A stretch of DNA of 64,000 nt from Isoetes taiwanensis. Its lineage: Eukaryota > Streptophyta > Lycopodiopsida > Isoetales > Isoetaceae. The notes beneath the pieces were generated by a model. It was not told the origin of the DNA. It made no database searches and saw only the letters and a program-made list of their open reading frames with translations. The DNA is taken from NCBI GenBank assembly GCA_021234155.1, contig JAJEKV010000093.1, forward strand, positions 434,001 to 498,000. The letters are read 5' to 3'. The position numbers were made by a program, and so were the translations under genes. Of this stretch, positions 32,149-42,600 are shown piece after piece (the stretch's first letter is position 1; each line of letters begins with the position of its first letter).

Positions 32149-33818
32149 TGTGACGTTCCAAGTATTTATACGGTATACGTATAAATATATTGACACGTCA
32201 CCCAGTATAGATACGCCACCATGGGGTATGGTAACCTAGGGGGTTGACTTAAAAGGGATTAAATTAGCTATGCTAATTTAATTATTAAGGATAATAACCT
32301 ATAATTAAGGAACTCATATTTAAAAGGCATAATTAAGTTAATTATGGTTTGGGAAGGCGCCACGTGGCCACCATCGATTGGCTAACATGGTAATGCTAAT
32401 TGAGACCAATAAGGTGGATCACCACCCCCTATTAGCCACAATTCACCTTGAGCAGTGGAGCGCCACCCTTGTGACCAGAGCTGAGCGCCACCTTGAGCAG
32501 TTGGACGCCACCCTTGTGACCAGAGCTGAACACCAAGACCGAGAAGATGGAAATCCCCAATGATAGCCGGGTCCGGCCAGAAACACGGGTGGGTGGCTAG
32601 GGTAGTTGTGAATTCTAGGATAAGCCCTGTTGGGCACATGTTGGGTTGGTTAATCCGTTTTCTCTACGTGTTTATACTCGTAGGAACTAACCCTTGATTG
32701 TAAAGGTAAGTTCGTTCTCTTTATATTTTGATTCTGGGATTGCTTTCAAAGGATGGATTGTTAGTTCCTTTGCATAGTATTACTCTTGGAAATGGGGAAT
32801 TCACGGGAGGGTAGAGACCTCTCGAGCCCATTTATTGTAGTATGCTCCTAGATAAAGCCCAGTATTATCCCATTAGATGCGGCACTGTGCACAAGAGCCC
32901 TAGGGTCATAGATGATATGGGTGGCTTAGCACCCGGACAAAGGAACAGTGGTGAAGTGGGGGTGGGGTCTTGCCACGAACATAAAAGGCTCTCGAGAGAC
33001 TCTGATTGGGCTAGGCCTAATATGGCCGAGCCCCGTGAGGGCTAGCCTTGGGCCGGGCGGGTATGGGTCTCGACACTTCACCGGTCTGAGAGGTGTGACC
33101 GCATGGGGCATCTGTACTTTAGTAGATTTAGGGTGAGTAAGTCGAATGCGAATGCGGGGGGTGCCGATGCGGCACGTATTCTCTAGCTCACCCATGGAAC
33201 CCATGTGATTACGGAAGGGGACGCTTCCACGACCGCCTCATCGGACCCAGGGGCTTCATGAACCACGGGTAGGCTCGGCGAGGGGGTGATGCCTCGAGCC
33301 TGCGTCTCGTGGAAGGCTATAAGCGAAGCCATGGCGTGGCTTCGACCCATCGCAAAGTGTGCACGGGGAGGGGCGGATGGAGTGGACAACCCTAGCCCGA
33401 TGTTCTATGCCCGATACGCCGGGTTATACCTCCGTCTGGCGATCTCTTGAGGCCGAGCCGCCGATCTATCCTCCTCCGTGAGTGCGAGCAGGGGTAGAAC
33501 ACGGGGTTTGGGGTGTTTTCTTAGGTTTAGATGTATATTCTTTTTGCCGTTGGTATTTGGATGGATGTGCCACCCTTCGTGGTGGTTATTTATATGTGAT
33601 TTATGCTGTGTGCTAACCCTTGTATTCACGCTTCCGCGACATAGGCGCCCATTGAAGGCGTGGGCCGAATGACCCCTCTGTGTCCTTCACTTGAGCGTCT
33701 TATTATAGACGGCCCGAGTTAGACGGAGGGCCCTGCTTATGGCAAGTCGGTTGCCATGGGAGGGGAAAGTCCCCGTATGTATACGACCGAGGGTCGTATA
33801 TGTTCAGGGAGCGTCACA
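32149..33818 (+). repeat. 3' LTR
   Basis: A 1,670-bp copy of the 5' LTR without the MITE, starting TGTGACG and ending CGTCACA, followed by ACCTC. Many differences from the 5' LTR are one- to three-base indels in CG/CHG-rich stretches. Confidence 0.9.
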
Positions 33819-33823
33819 ACCTC

Positions 33824-34481
33824 AAAATCAAACACCACCTCTGCCAAACCACACAACACCTGCTGAAGCGAAACACAAGCACAAGAAGGAAGAGGACTTA
33901 AAAGACAAAACGAAATCATATTTCTTGCCTATGGCGGAAATCGAACATGCTTTTGGCTATGGCAGAAGGAAGGATGTCGGATTCTGCATCTGTGCCCTCT
34001 GTGCCCTGAACCCTCCCAGATTCACTCCATATTTACTGCTGCCAGAATCGATTTCAAGACGCCGGTTGCCTCTGAACCCTGCAGAATAACTCCGCCATGG
34101 CCAAGCAGCCGCCCACGGAAGAACTCCGCCATGCCCTGCCCTAACGCCCAAATTCGACACGAATCCCACTTTCCTAATACAGAAAGGAAAAAAAATGGCA
34201 CACCTTATAAAACCCACACCACATTTACTGACATCAGCATAATACTATTTTGGCATACGAATACACCCTTAAACCATGCACAATCATATGTAATACCACA
34301 CCCAAACAACATTTTGGGAACTTAAAAGGGATTTTGAGGGCACTTTGAAGGTTTCTGAAGGAATCTTAGGGAATATAAAGGGAATTTAGGGGAATCTCAA
34401 AGAATCCGAGGAATCATGGAGCATCTAAGAAGTAGAAACGCGCATTTTTTCTTCAACACCGGAGCTAAATCTTGTATAAGA
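33824..34481. other. No gene recognised
   Basis: The sequence continues the left flank of the retrotransposon. A GGCAGAGGTGG (minus, about 33,835-33,845) resembles a pol III A box and would lie about 50 bases from the B-box-like motif at 23,675 if the retrotransposon were absent. Frames in this interval are short and mutually overlapping. Confidence 0.35.
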
Positions 34482-36018
34482 CTAGTAACGGTGCCCAGCG
34501 TTGCTGGGCAAAAATTGGGTGTTCCATGTGAAAAAATGGGTTTTCCGCTTCCCTTTTCCTTTCAACTTTCCATTCCCTTTTCATACTTTCCCCACCCTTT
34601 TGCTTTGCGATGTTCCCTTTTTCCCTTTCCTTTCTCTTTCCCCTTCCTTTACATTTTCCCTTTCCCGTTCCCTTTCCCTTTTCATATGCCTCTTTCCATT
34701 CCCTTTTCTCAACCTTTTTTATACCCTTTTTCCTTCTTTCCCCATCCTCTTCCCCCTTTTCCCCTTTCCACTTTCTCCTTTCTTGTTTCTTTTTTCTTTT
34801 CTCTTTCCCATACTCTTTTTCCCTTTCTTTTTTCTATTTCCTCACCCTTTCCCTCTTCCCTTTTTTCTCGTGCCCTTTTCTCCTTCCTCTTTTCCTCTTT
34901 TCCTATTCCTTGCTCCCTACCCTTTGTCTATTCTACTTTCCCCCACCCTTTTCCTCCTTTTTCCATCCTTTCCCTCTTCCTTTTTCTCGATGCTCTTTTT
35001 GCTTCCATTTTTCTCTTTCTTCACCCTTTCTCTCTTCCCTTTTTTTCACGCCCTTTCATTTTTTCTTTTTTTCTCGTTCCCTTTTCCCAAGTTCTCTTTT
35101 TCCCTTTTCCCCCTCTCTTTTCCTTTTTACTTTTCTTTTTCCCATGGACTTTGCAACCTTTTCTTATTTTCCCTTACCTTTTTCTCCTTTTCTCACCCTT
35201 ACTTCTTACCCTTCTCGCGGTGCCCTTTTTCCTTTCCCTTTCCCCCTCGCCTATTCTATTCCTTTTTCTATTTCCTTTTATCTTTCCATTTTTCCTTTTC
35301 TCCTTCTCTTTCCTTTTTCCTCTTACCTTTCTTTTATTCCTTTTCCCTTTTCGCTTTTCCCTTTCATCGTTTTTCCTTTTCCCTTCCCCTTTTCCGTTTC
35401 CCTTTTCGCTTTTCCCTTTCATCGTTTTTCCTTTTCCCTTCCCCTTTTTCTTTTCCCTTTTCCCTTTCATTGTTTTTCCTTTTCCCTTCCCCTTTTTCTT
35501 TTCCCTTTTCCCTTTCATCGTTTTTCCTTTTCCCTTCCCCTTTTCCTTTTCCCTTTTCCCTTTTCCCTTTCATTGTTTTTCCTTTTTCCTTTTCCCTTTT
35601 CCCTTTTCCCTTTCATCGTTTTTCCTTTTCCCTTCCCCTTTTCCTTTTCCCTTTTTCTCTTTCATCGTTTTCCTTTTCCTTTTCCTTTTCCCTTTTCCCT
35701 TTTTTTCCTTTTTCATCGTTTTTCCTTTTCCCTTTCCCTTTTCCTTTTCCTTTTCCCTTTTCCCTTTCATCGTTTTTCCTTTTCCCTTCCCCTTTTCCTT
35801 TTTCCCTTTTCCCTTTTCCCTTTCCCCTTTCCCCTTTTCCTTTTTCCTTTTCCTTTTTCTTTTTCTTTTTCCTTTTTCCTTTCATATTGATGCCATAGTC
35901 AAGATGAAATTTTAGTTGAAGACACGCACACATCATCTCCACCATTGGTCAATCAAATCCTCGACCGTCCGATTTAGGGCTCCATTGAAGACACACGCTA
36001 TAACATTATAATATAAGA
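34482..36018 (-). mobile_element. Non-autonomous Helitron containing a pyrimidine tract
   Basis: The 3' end (minus strand) has hairpin GCCCAGC-AACGC-TGGGC (34,493-34,509), a short spacer and CTAG (34,482-34,485) followed by host T. The proposed 5' end (minus) starts TCTTATATTATAATG after a host A (36,018/36,019), a typical AT-rich Helitron start. The hairpin and CTAG layout matches the second Helitron at 10.9 kb. The interior is almost entirely the pyrimidine tract. No Rep/helicase gene. Confidence 0.6.
34545..35882. repeat. About 1.3-kb homopyrimidine-rich tract / minisatellite
   Basis: The plus strand is almost pure C/T. The right half is built of a unit of about 60 bp: CCCTTTCATCGTTTTTCC, then TTTTCCCTTCCCC and TTTTCCC runs. 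All three plus frames stay open for 400-500 codons of Phe/Pro/Ser/Leu only because stops need purines, so no protein is claimed. The tract could form triplex (H-DNA). Confidence 0.9.
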
Positions 36019-36117
36019 TATGTTATAAAGATAAGATTAAGTTAAGATAGTTTATAACTGAGATAGGGACTGCCACAATAAAAATTAAAAACAGACTTCT
36101 TTTATGAGGAGCTCTTC

Positions 36118-38549
36118 ATGTCGATGAGTCTTTGGATCCATGATCAATATCTGGCAATGAGAATAAGGAGGGCGACAGCATTTCGTCGCTTCAAAAAATG
36201 GCCCCTACCCGTTCTCCTCTTCCTCTGTATAATTTGTCCATTTTTGTTGCTTAATCTAGTAGCTCAACCTCGTTCTTTGCCGTCTGGATTTACTTCTTTT
36301 CATATTGAGCCCTCTTGCAACCATAGCGGAAATTCACCTTTTTCTCTACACCAAGATGCCGTATGCTTAGGAGCTGCATGTGGAGGTGATTGCTTTCTTC
36401 GGGTCAATTCGGGCATCTGCTTTTCTTCCTCTCAGGTATATGTTTATTTTTGCTCTTTGGGTCCTAACAATGTGCACATTTATCATCAAACTGCATCAGT
36501 CAATAGTTGTTAACTTATTTTATCTTTCGCATTTCTATTTCCATCTTGCACCTTCTGCCTAGTCTTTCATAGCAACGTACATTCCTGATCTAGACTGTAT
36601 TTCCTAGGTGACAATATGTGATCCAGACTACAAGGATTCCACGCAATCATCAGGGGGGTCTAAAATTCCTAGCATAATGAGATTCTACGGGGAAAGATTG
36701 ACACTTCCAGTTGTGCATGGAAGATGTGAGAAGAGTAAAGAATGGATGAAGGGGCTGTCTTTGGTTGCAGACCAGCGTTTTCTTCCTTACATGAAGCCAA
36801 ATCCTCACCATGAAGCTGAGAAACTTATTCCTGCCACATTGCTCATGAAGCGTCATGGTCTTAATAATGTTTCGTTGTTTTGGTTCTCTTCTAAAGATGA
36901 TGTTTCAGACTGGGGTAGAGGCTTTATAGAAGCCATGCACATAGAGCAAAGACTGCAATATGTCAATCTTCCAGCACATGGGCAGAGTGGAATGTGTTTT
37001 GAGGATGCAATTCTCTTGTCACCACCCACAAGTGTACGATACATTCCTGATTCGCATTCTAATAACTGGTTGAGGACGCAAGTGCTCCAACATTGTATGA
37101 TACCAAATGTGAGTTATTTTCCAATTATTCTGAATGATGCCTTCGTCTACTTAAGAATATGCCCATGAGCTGCCTCCTAAGGAATAGGTGTCACAGTATG
37201 GTAGGATTTGATAATAATCAGACTTGAAATCCAACTTAGTGAAAATGCTTTGGGCTGGTTCAACAAAGTACTTATTCATGGAATTGGGTACTTGTTCCTG
37301 CTTGTAGATTTTCTTAAAACCTAGGAAACTTTCTAAGTTTAAGTGGCTCACGTAATGCAGCTTTGTATTTACATATCTCCTGGATGCGTGCTCAGTAGAT
37401 GCTTTTGCGTAGGCACTTCCTTTGTGAAGACTTTGTATACAGATTGTTACAAGATGTCCGCCTCAAAGAGATCATTGGTCTTATTTAGGCAGAGTGGTAT
37501 GTTGCTTATTGCAAATTTGTAGGTCTTCTAGATGCCAACAAATGGAAGTTTTTCAAGAGTTGCTGTTTACGTTAAGTTCATTTGTCTCAGAGAAGTGCTA
37601 GTTGGCCAGTTAAAGATGCAGTTATTCTCGATCGCACAGGATCACGTCACTTGTCAAACATAAAAGAGGTGCTGGCCTTGTGGTATGTGTGTAAATATAG
37701 TATTCTATGGTCTAATAGTTATGCCATTGCTTGCAGATACAAGAGTCAATATCAGATGTGCTGAAAATTCGCGTAGGTTACCACGTAAGTGGTATCGGAT
37801 CATTTTGCGATCAAGTAAGCTCATTTTTACTTAATTGCTTTTGGCCTTGCTTATTTGTTCCTGTACGATAAGTACATAAAGTGAAAAGGAAACAGGAAAA
37901 GTTTTTTTGGGATGATTGGATTTGTGGGGAGCTGCAGTTGCCTTTATTCTTGAACTGCTACCACACACCCTGCCTCTTCTTTGTCAAACAGAATGTGAAA
38001 TTGGCACCTCCACTTTTGTGTGGATTGTTTAGTAGTTGTTTGGAAATGGCTGCAAGATTTGTGATATAACATCTAGAGCTATTGCTTGAATATCAGGGAA
38101 AATAGGATAGGTTACATTTTAGCCTATGCAGGTTCGTATGGTTGCTGGCCGAGACTTCCTTTTAGTTCCTCACGGTTCTCAAAATGTAAATCTTATTTTC
38201 GCCCGCCATGGCGCAACTGTCATAGAGGTAATCATTTACGAATTAATTAGGAACTTATTGAAATTACATCCACAATCAACTGATGTATGGTTTTCCCGTG
38301 AATGTAAAGGTGTTTCCTTATTTGTTCTTCAATACTGCTCTACGAAACTACACACATGCTGCAGGAGTGCATATTTTCCCCCTCCTTGGGACTCTACCCA
38401 AGCATAATATCGTCATGTGGGCTTTCTCATTCCTCGGATGGAATGCATGCTATGAAACAGTTCGATGGTGCAAGAATTATTCTCGTCGTCAACCAATAAA
38501 CATAGATCCTTTGGAGTTGAAAAGTCTTCTCGTATCTGCGGGTTTCTGA
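36118..38549 (+). CDS. GT61-family glycosyltransferase (DUF563), six exons
   Basis: Exons: 36,118-36,435; 36,608-37,108; 37,591-37,668; 37,737-37,814; 38,132-38,227; 38,310-38,549. All junctions are GT/AG in phase 0 and give about 436 residues. It is a type II Golgi protein by layout: short basic N-terminus and one membrane segment (about residues 30-50, PVLLFLCIICPFLLLNL). The catalytic GT61 region follows: VSLFWFSSKDDVSDWG, MCFEDAILLSPPTSVRYIPD, VVILDRTGSR-like AVILDRTGSRHLSNIKEV, LLVPHGSQNVNLIFA, then GATVIEVFPYLFFN and RNYTHAAGVHIF. The family includes plant xylan arabinosyl/xylosyltransferases and the N-glycan beta-1,2-xylosyltransferase; donor and acceptor cannot be told here. The third intron is only 68 bp. 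The last acceptor (AATGTAAAG) is weak but preserves the frame. Confidence 0.85.
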
Positions 38550-38787
38550 AATGGCTGAACATCTAGACTTTTCATGTAAAAATGTGTATGTGGAGCCTGA
38601 TGTAGGCCAATGCATCCATGTGCCCTTAATGCATTTTATTTTAATCATTAATGGGAGCCAGCTGCCTCCAACGTTTATCATATCTTACTAGCTGTGTCTT
38701 CTATTATATGTGATACATATTACACTTAAAATACTCTGTCTTTTTGCCATGGGTCTAGGTGGAAGTCGAATTGGACTGAGAGATATG

Positions 38788-40910
38788 CTATTCAAACAAT
38801 AGCTGCTTATCTTCTCTGTCTATTGTGGCATTTTGAAATGCATCTATGAATTGATACTCATCTGCTAAAGCAGCATCTAGAGTTGTATTTGTGCTAATGA
38901 AGCCATCCTCAGTTAGTGCAAGTTCAGAACTGGTAGCAACATGCCTGCTTTTATCAACTAATTCCAGAAACTGCCCCTGGTCTGAACCTTTTGGAATAAT
39001 TACACAATGCCTTAATCCTTCACAAGAGACCATTTCTGCAATTCTTTTGCTTCCTGCTTGACTTGTTTCAGGGTTGAAGTCAAGGGACAAATCTTTTTCT
39101 TTGTCAGGTTGGTTATCTGGAGCCAAATAATTCAGTTTTTCATCGGTTAGTTGTTCCTCTAAAGCAATATCTTGTGTAGTACCAACTGTGCATTGCTTCT
39201 GATCCTTTGGTATTTCCATAGATTGGTGCGAGATGGAAGTTAAAGAAGTAGGCATTGAAGGAAGACTATTTTCCACACCAATGGCTGGCAAGATGGCCAA
39301 ACACAACTTCCCCTCATAAGGTATAATAGCAAGATTCTGTGCAATTAGAGTGACTGGTGGCAATGACTTGTGCTCTGCAATAGTTGCATTTGATGCATGC
39401 TGATGGGTATTCAGGTCATCTGCGATAGTATTTTGACAATTATGTGTGTCCAGCAATGTTTCACTTGCATCGTCATTCTCTAAAGTTTCTAGGTCGACAG
39501 GGCCGGGAGCAAGTGCCAGGTCCACTTCCTTATCTGCATCAATTGCGGCTACAGAAATGTCCAGCTTAGAAGGGATAGAAGCACCATATCTATGTTCATT
39601 TTGGTTTGCACCCGGTGTGAATGAGACCTGGACCGGATATTTTCTCCCATCTGCATCGCTGAAGACTGTCTTCGTTACCAGTGAGGAGAGAGACAAACAA
39701 TATCGGGCATCTGCAGACTCAGACTGCCAGCGTGATCTAGATGACCCCACATCTTCCACAAAATCAGAATACAGGTATAGCAGAAGAACTTGTAAATGTG
39801 TACAAACCCTGTTCAAGTTGTTTTTGCGAGTTCCAGAATATAGGAAGTGAAATATCCACCATTCTATAGCCATGCAACACCTAAAACATGATTATCAATT
39901 CGGGTTAAAATGTCAAGCTTCATGATGACTGAAGAAAGGATATCTTCATACCTACTGCAAGTTCGATCAGACATGGTGCTATGGATAATGGCATAAGCAA
40001 TAAGAAGAGCATAAAAGATCTGCTTAAAATTGTTGTGGTCACTTGATAACGTCTTCCCAATTTCTTGAAGTTGATCACTTATAGCATTAGCTCGTTTCCT
40101 AATCTCTTCCCATAATAATTCATTATAGGTGTCTTCTTCTAACCTAGCTTGCTGCCAGATTGCTATAGATAACATGATTGAGAGAGCCAACCAAGAAATG
40201 TCTTCACATTTTGCACGAATCTCTTCAGACAAGGTAATGGCGAACTTTGAAACATAGGCATTGCCCAATCCTTGCAGATTCTACATTAGAAAATAAAATG
40301 TGTGAAATTTTCATTTCTGAATCTATGCGGGAGAAATAGAAGAACCTGATAAAGGGAATCTAGCTGAGAAGAGTAGCTGTGAATGACGGCTTCAAAATTT
40401 GTGAAGGCATCACTAGGAACGCCTTGTGGCTCTTCATCCATGACTAAACCAAAAACGTGGTGCGACACTTTAAAAATGCATGCCTTTTATGTACATCAGG
40501 CCTCACAAACTCCTTCCGAAAGCAAAAGGTATGCGTGGTTTCGGAACTCATACCTTGAATGAACCGTCTGCTATTGTAAAGATTGTTTGGCAACTCCTGC
40601 GTCAATCCACGCCCCACATTTTTGCAAGTCGACGTCAGGTTATTTTTGGAAAAGGATGTGCAAAATTAAGGTAAACCTTGTAGAAATATAGGCTAGTTTG
40701 GTTGGTGCTACATGAAATTAACAAAAAGTTAAGGCAGGCAGGAGTTACCCTTATATTGAGTTCAAGTGCAGAGTTACTTAATACAGATGTGAAATACTTG
40801 AGAAGCCCATGTCTATCCAATGTCAATTCGTATCCATAATGAGAGCTGCTAATTTGGTCATCCATCTCAGCCAGATCCGAAGGTCCAAAATTGTACGAGA
40901 TCTCGGATGT
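38788..40910 (-). CDS. Unrecognised conserved-looking multi-exon protein
   Basis: Exons on minus: about 40,910-40,749; 40,596-40,554 (43 nt); 40,443-40,346; 40,280-39,956; 39,788-38,788. Phases fit throughout, giving 527 residues from MDDQISSSHYGYELTLDRHG. The frame is open upstream of that Met (SYNFGPSDLAEM) to an AG acceptor near 40,911, so a further 5' exon outside the recognised region is likely. The N-terminal half is helical (LYNSRRFIQVMDEEPQGVP, SEEIRAKCEDISWLALSI, YNELLWEEIRKRANAISDQL). A hydrophobic IFYALLIAYAIIH may be buried helix or membrane. The C-terminal 330 residues are acidic, low in complexity and probably disordered. It converges with the GT61 gene, 238 bp between stops. 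I do not recognise a family. Confidence 0.65.
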
Positions 40911-40911
40911 A

Positions 40912-41908
40912 TTCTAGCCGGAATACAATTCACAAGACCCCTTGATACACTTTTGCGACCCCACATTTATATCATGATATCATGAGTATATCCCACATCT
41001 TGCTAAACCGTCCAGCTTTTGCTATGCTTACTATGACCATGAGCATGTAAATAAAGGATTTGTACTCGCTCTATGAGAAGAAGAAGAGGAAGAGAGGAAA
41101 TGATGTCGAAGGCCTATGAGTAATTTTTCAAGGATTTTCTAATTTTCTTACACTGTGGATTATGAACATTCAAGATCTACGGGTTGAAATCTGATTTGAC
41201 TTATGTGGCATGCTACGTGGACAAGCTAGAATTCAAGCAATTGTTGTAGTGGGGGTTAGGCAAGCCCGCTAATAACAGAAAAAGGGGGCAGTCGAGATAG
41301 CTAAAAAGGATAATCTTGACAGGAAGTGAAAGAGAAAGTGACAAGTATGAAAAAAAGAATAATTGCATGCGGTAAAAGAGCTTGAGAAGAAGATTAAGCG
41401 CCTTGAAATGGATGACCAAAAAAAAAAAAAAAGATTTCATTAATTGGTGAAAAAGCAGCTACATTTTGTAGAAAGAATTTGTGACACGTGGCATGTCATG
41501 ATTCGTGGACACGGCAGAATCGTTGATACCTTGTTTTTACGTATACAGGAAAGGCCACATGCTTTTCCTGGCATGGAAACCTGCCGACGTGCGGTAGCGC
41601 GAAGGCAGGTTGACATGTCAGGAAAGGCATGTAACTGGCCTTCCCTGTAACGTGAAAATCAGTTAGGAGCTATTCTGTGGCTCGGCATGGAAGGTAGATC
41701 ACTGGAATGCAGTGTAGAATTTGTGGAACGGAGCTGGATCCCGGAACGCACAGCCGATTTCTCTCTCGAGAACTTCTTGGCTTTGAAACAATACAAAAAA
41801 AGTGCCGCGTGGCAAGATAGTATTGGACGGGAGGGCAGAATAGCTTTTAACTGGTTTTGACGTTGTTTTAACTTGTCTAAAGGAAGGAAGGAAGGAAGGA
41901 AGGAAGGA
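40912..41908. other. Intergenic DNA with (GAAG)n microsatellite
   Basis: Contains an A-run at 41,418-41,432, a CACGTGGC G-box-like motif near 41,484, and GGAA/GAAG tetranucleotides at 41,880-41,909. No gene is recognised. Confidence 0.4.
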
Positions 41909-42600
41909 AGAAATTTTTAACGTCCACGGAACCCAATCGGGTTATGGGACCAGAACAAACAAAGGGGGCATAAGCCCTAACAGAACAGAGGGCCGAAGCC
42001 CAAAAAACAGAACATAGGGTCTAAGCCCCGTTACAACACACAAGGAAACTGAACCAACCCAAAAAACAGGAAGCCCGTGGCTATGCCAAAACTGTCCAGG
42101 GATCAGCCGGCCACTGATCCCGAATGATAACTTGGCCTCCGCTATACCTTTGCGTTTAGTTGTAGAGCCTGGCGCACTTTCGACATAGCTCTTCTTTCCT
42201 TTGCAAAGGCTGTCTTTGGGGTCAAATCTTCGAGCGAGAGAAGGTGGTTCCCTTCAAATGATTGCCATGCCATAAGATGTGCAGCCTGGAAAGAGCATCC
42301 TGAAAGCAAACCAAGAGATGACGGGGGCGGTCGGGCCGTGCTGCTCCAACCCGCTGGGCCGAAAGGATGCCGTCGGCAGGTATGTGCATCACCTGACTGA
42401 AAAAAGAGGCAGCCTCATCTGTAGCAGGCGAGTTACCCGTCTCCTTCAGACCTACAATACGCAAGGTCAGGGTCGATGCATGTTCTGTGGCCCTACCAAA
42501 CTCAGAAGGCGGGACCTCGGCATGGGCAGTGGGCAACAAATCCTGGCGGAGGAGGTTGTGCGGGCTTTGATGAACCCGGTTCATCGGTCGAGGCATAGCA
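41880..42600 (-). mobile_element. LINE-like ORF1 remnant with 3' tail
   Basis: On minus, a 124-codon frame (42,596-42,222) reads LRIVGLKETG, then FFSQVMHIPADGILSAQRVG, then PRHLLVCFQDALSRLHIL. This is the layout of the RRM-like domain of plant L1-type ORF1 proteins. It shifts frame and continues as EDLTPKTAFAKERRAMS. A 3' UTR-like stretch rich in GGGCTT/GGCCC follows, ending in a (TTCC)n simple repeat at 41,909-41,880. ORF2 (endonuclease/RT) is absent, so this is internally deleted. Confidence 0.45.

Larger units (their letters stand above)
23712..33823 (+). mobile_element. Ty3/gypsy-type LTR retrotransposon with histone H3-bearing interior
   Basis: This is a complete structural unit of 10,102 bp plus flanking 5-bp target duplications ACCTC (23,712-23,716 and 33,819-33,823). 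The LTRs begin TGTGACG, and the 3' LTR ends CGTCACA, an inverted terminal pair. A primer site and polypurine tract are at the expected positions. The coding part is abnormal: protease, reverse transcriptase, RNase H and the N-terminal integrase are missing. Only the integrase C-terminal part plus a chromodomain remain, and they are preceded by unusual frames including a histone H3 domain. It is therefore non-autonomous. An LTR-LTR divergence of a few percent plus indels suggests a moderately old insertion. Confidence 0.9.

Noticed and set aside
34416-35945. Very long Phe/Pro/Ser/Leu-rich frames on plus (and Lys/Glu/Gly-rich on minus)
   Set aside because: All three frames are open on both strands because the DNA is a pyrimidine/purine repeat. 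There is no start context, domain or codon bias.
41213-41440. Hydrophobic 75-codon minus frame as a 5' exon of the gene ending at 38,788
   Set aside because: Phe/Ser/Leu-rich from pyrimidine runs, with no acceptor/donor arrangement linking it to the 40,910 exon.
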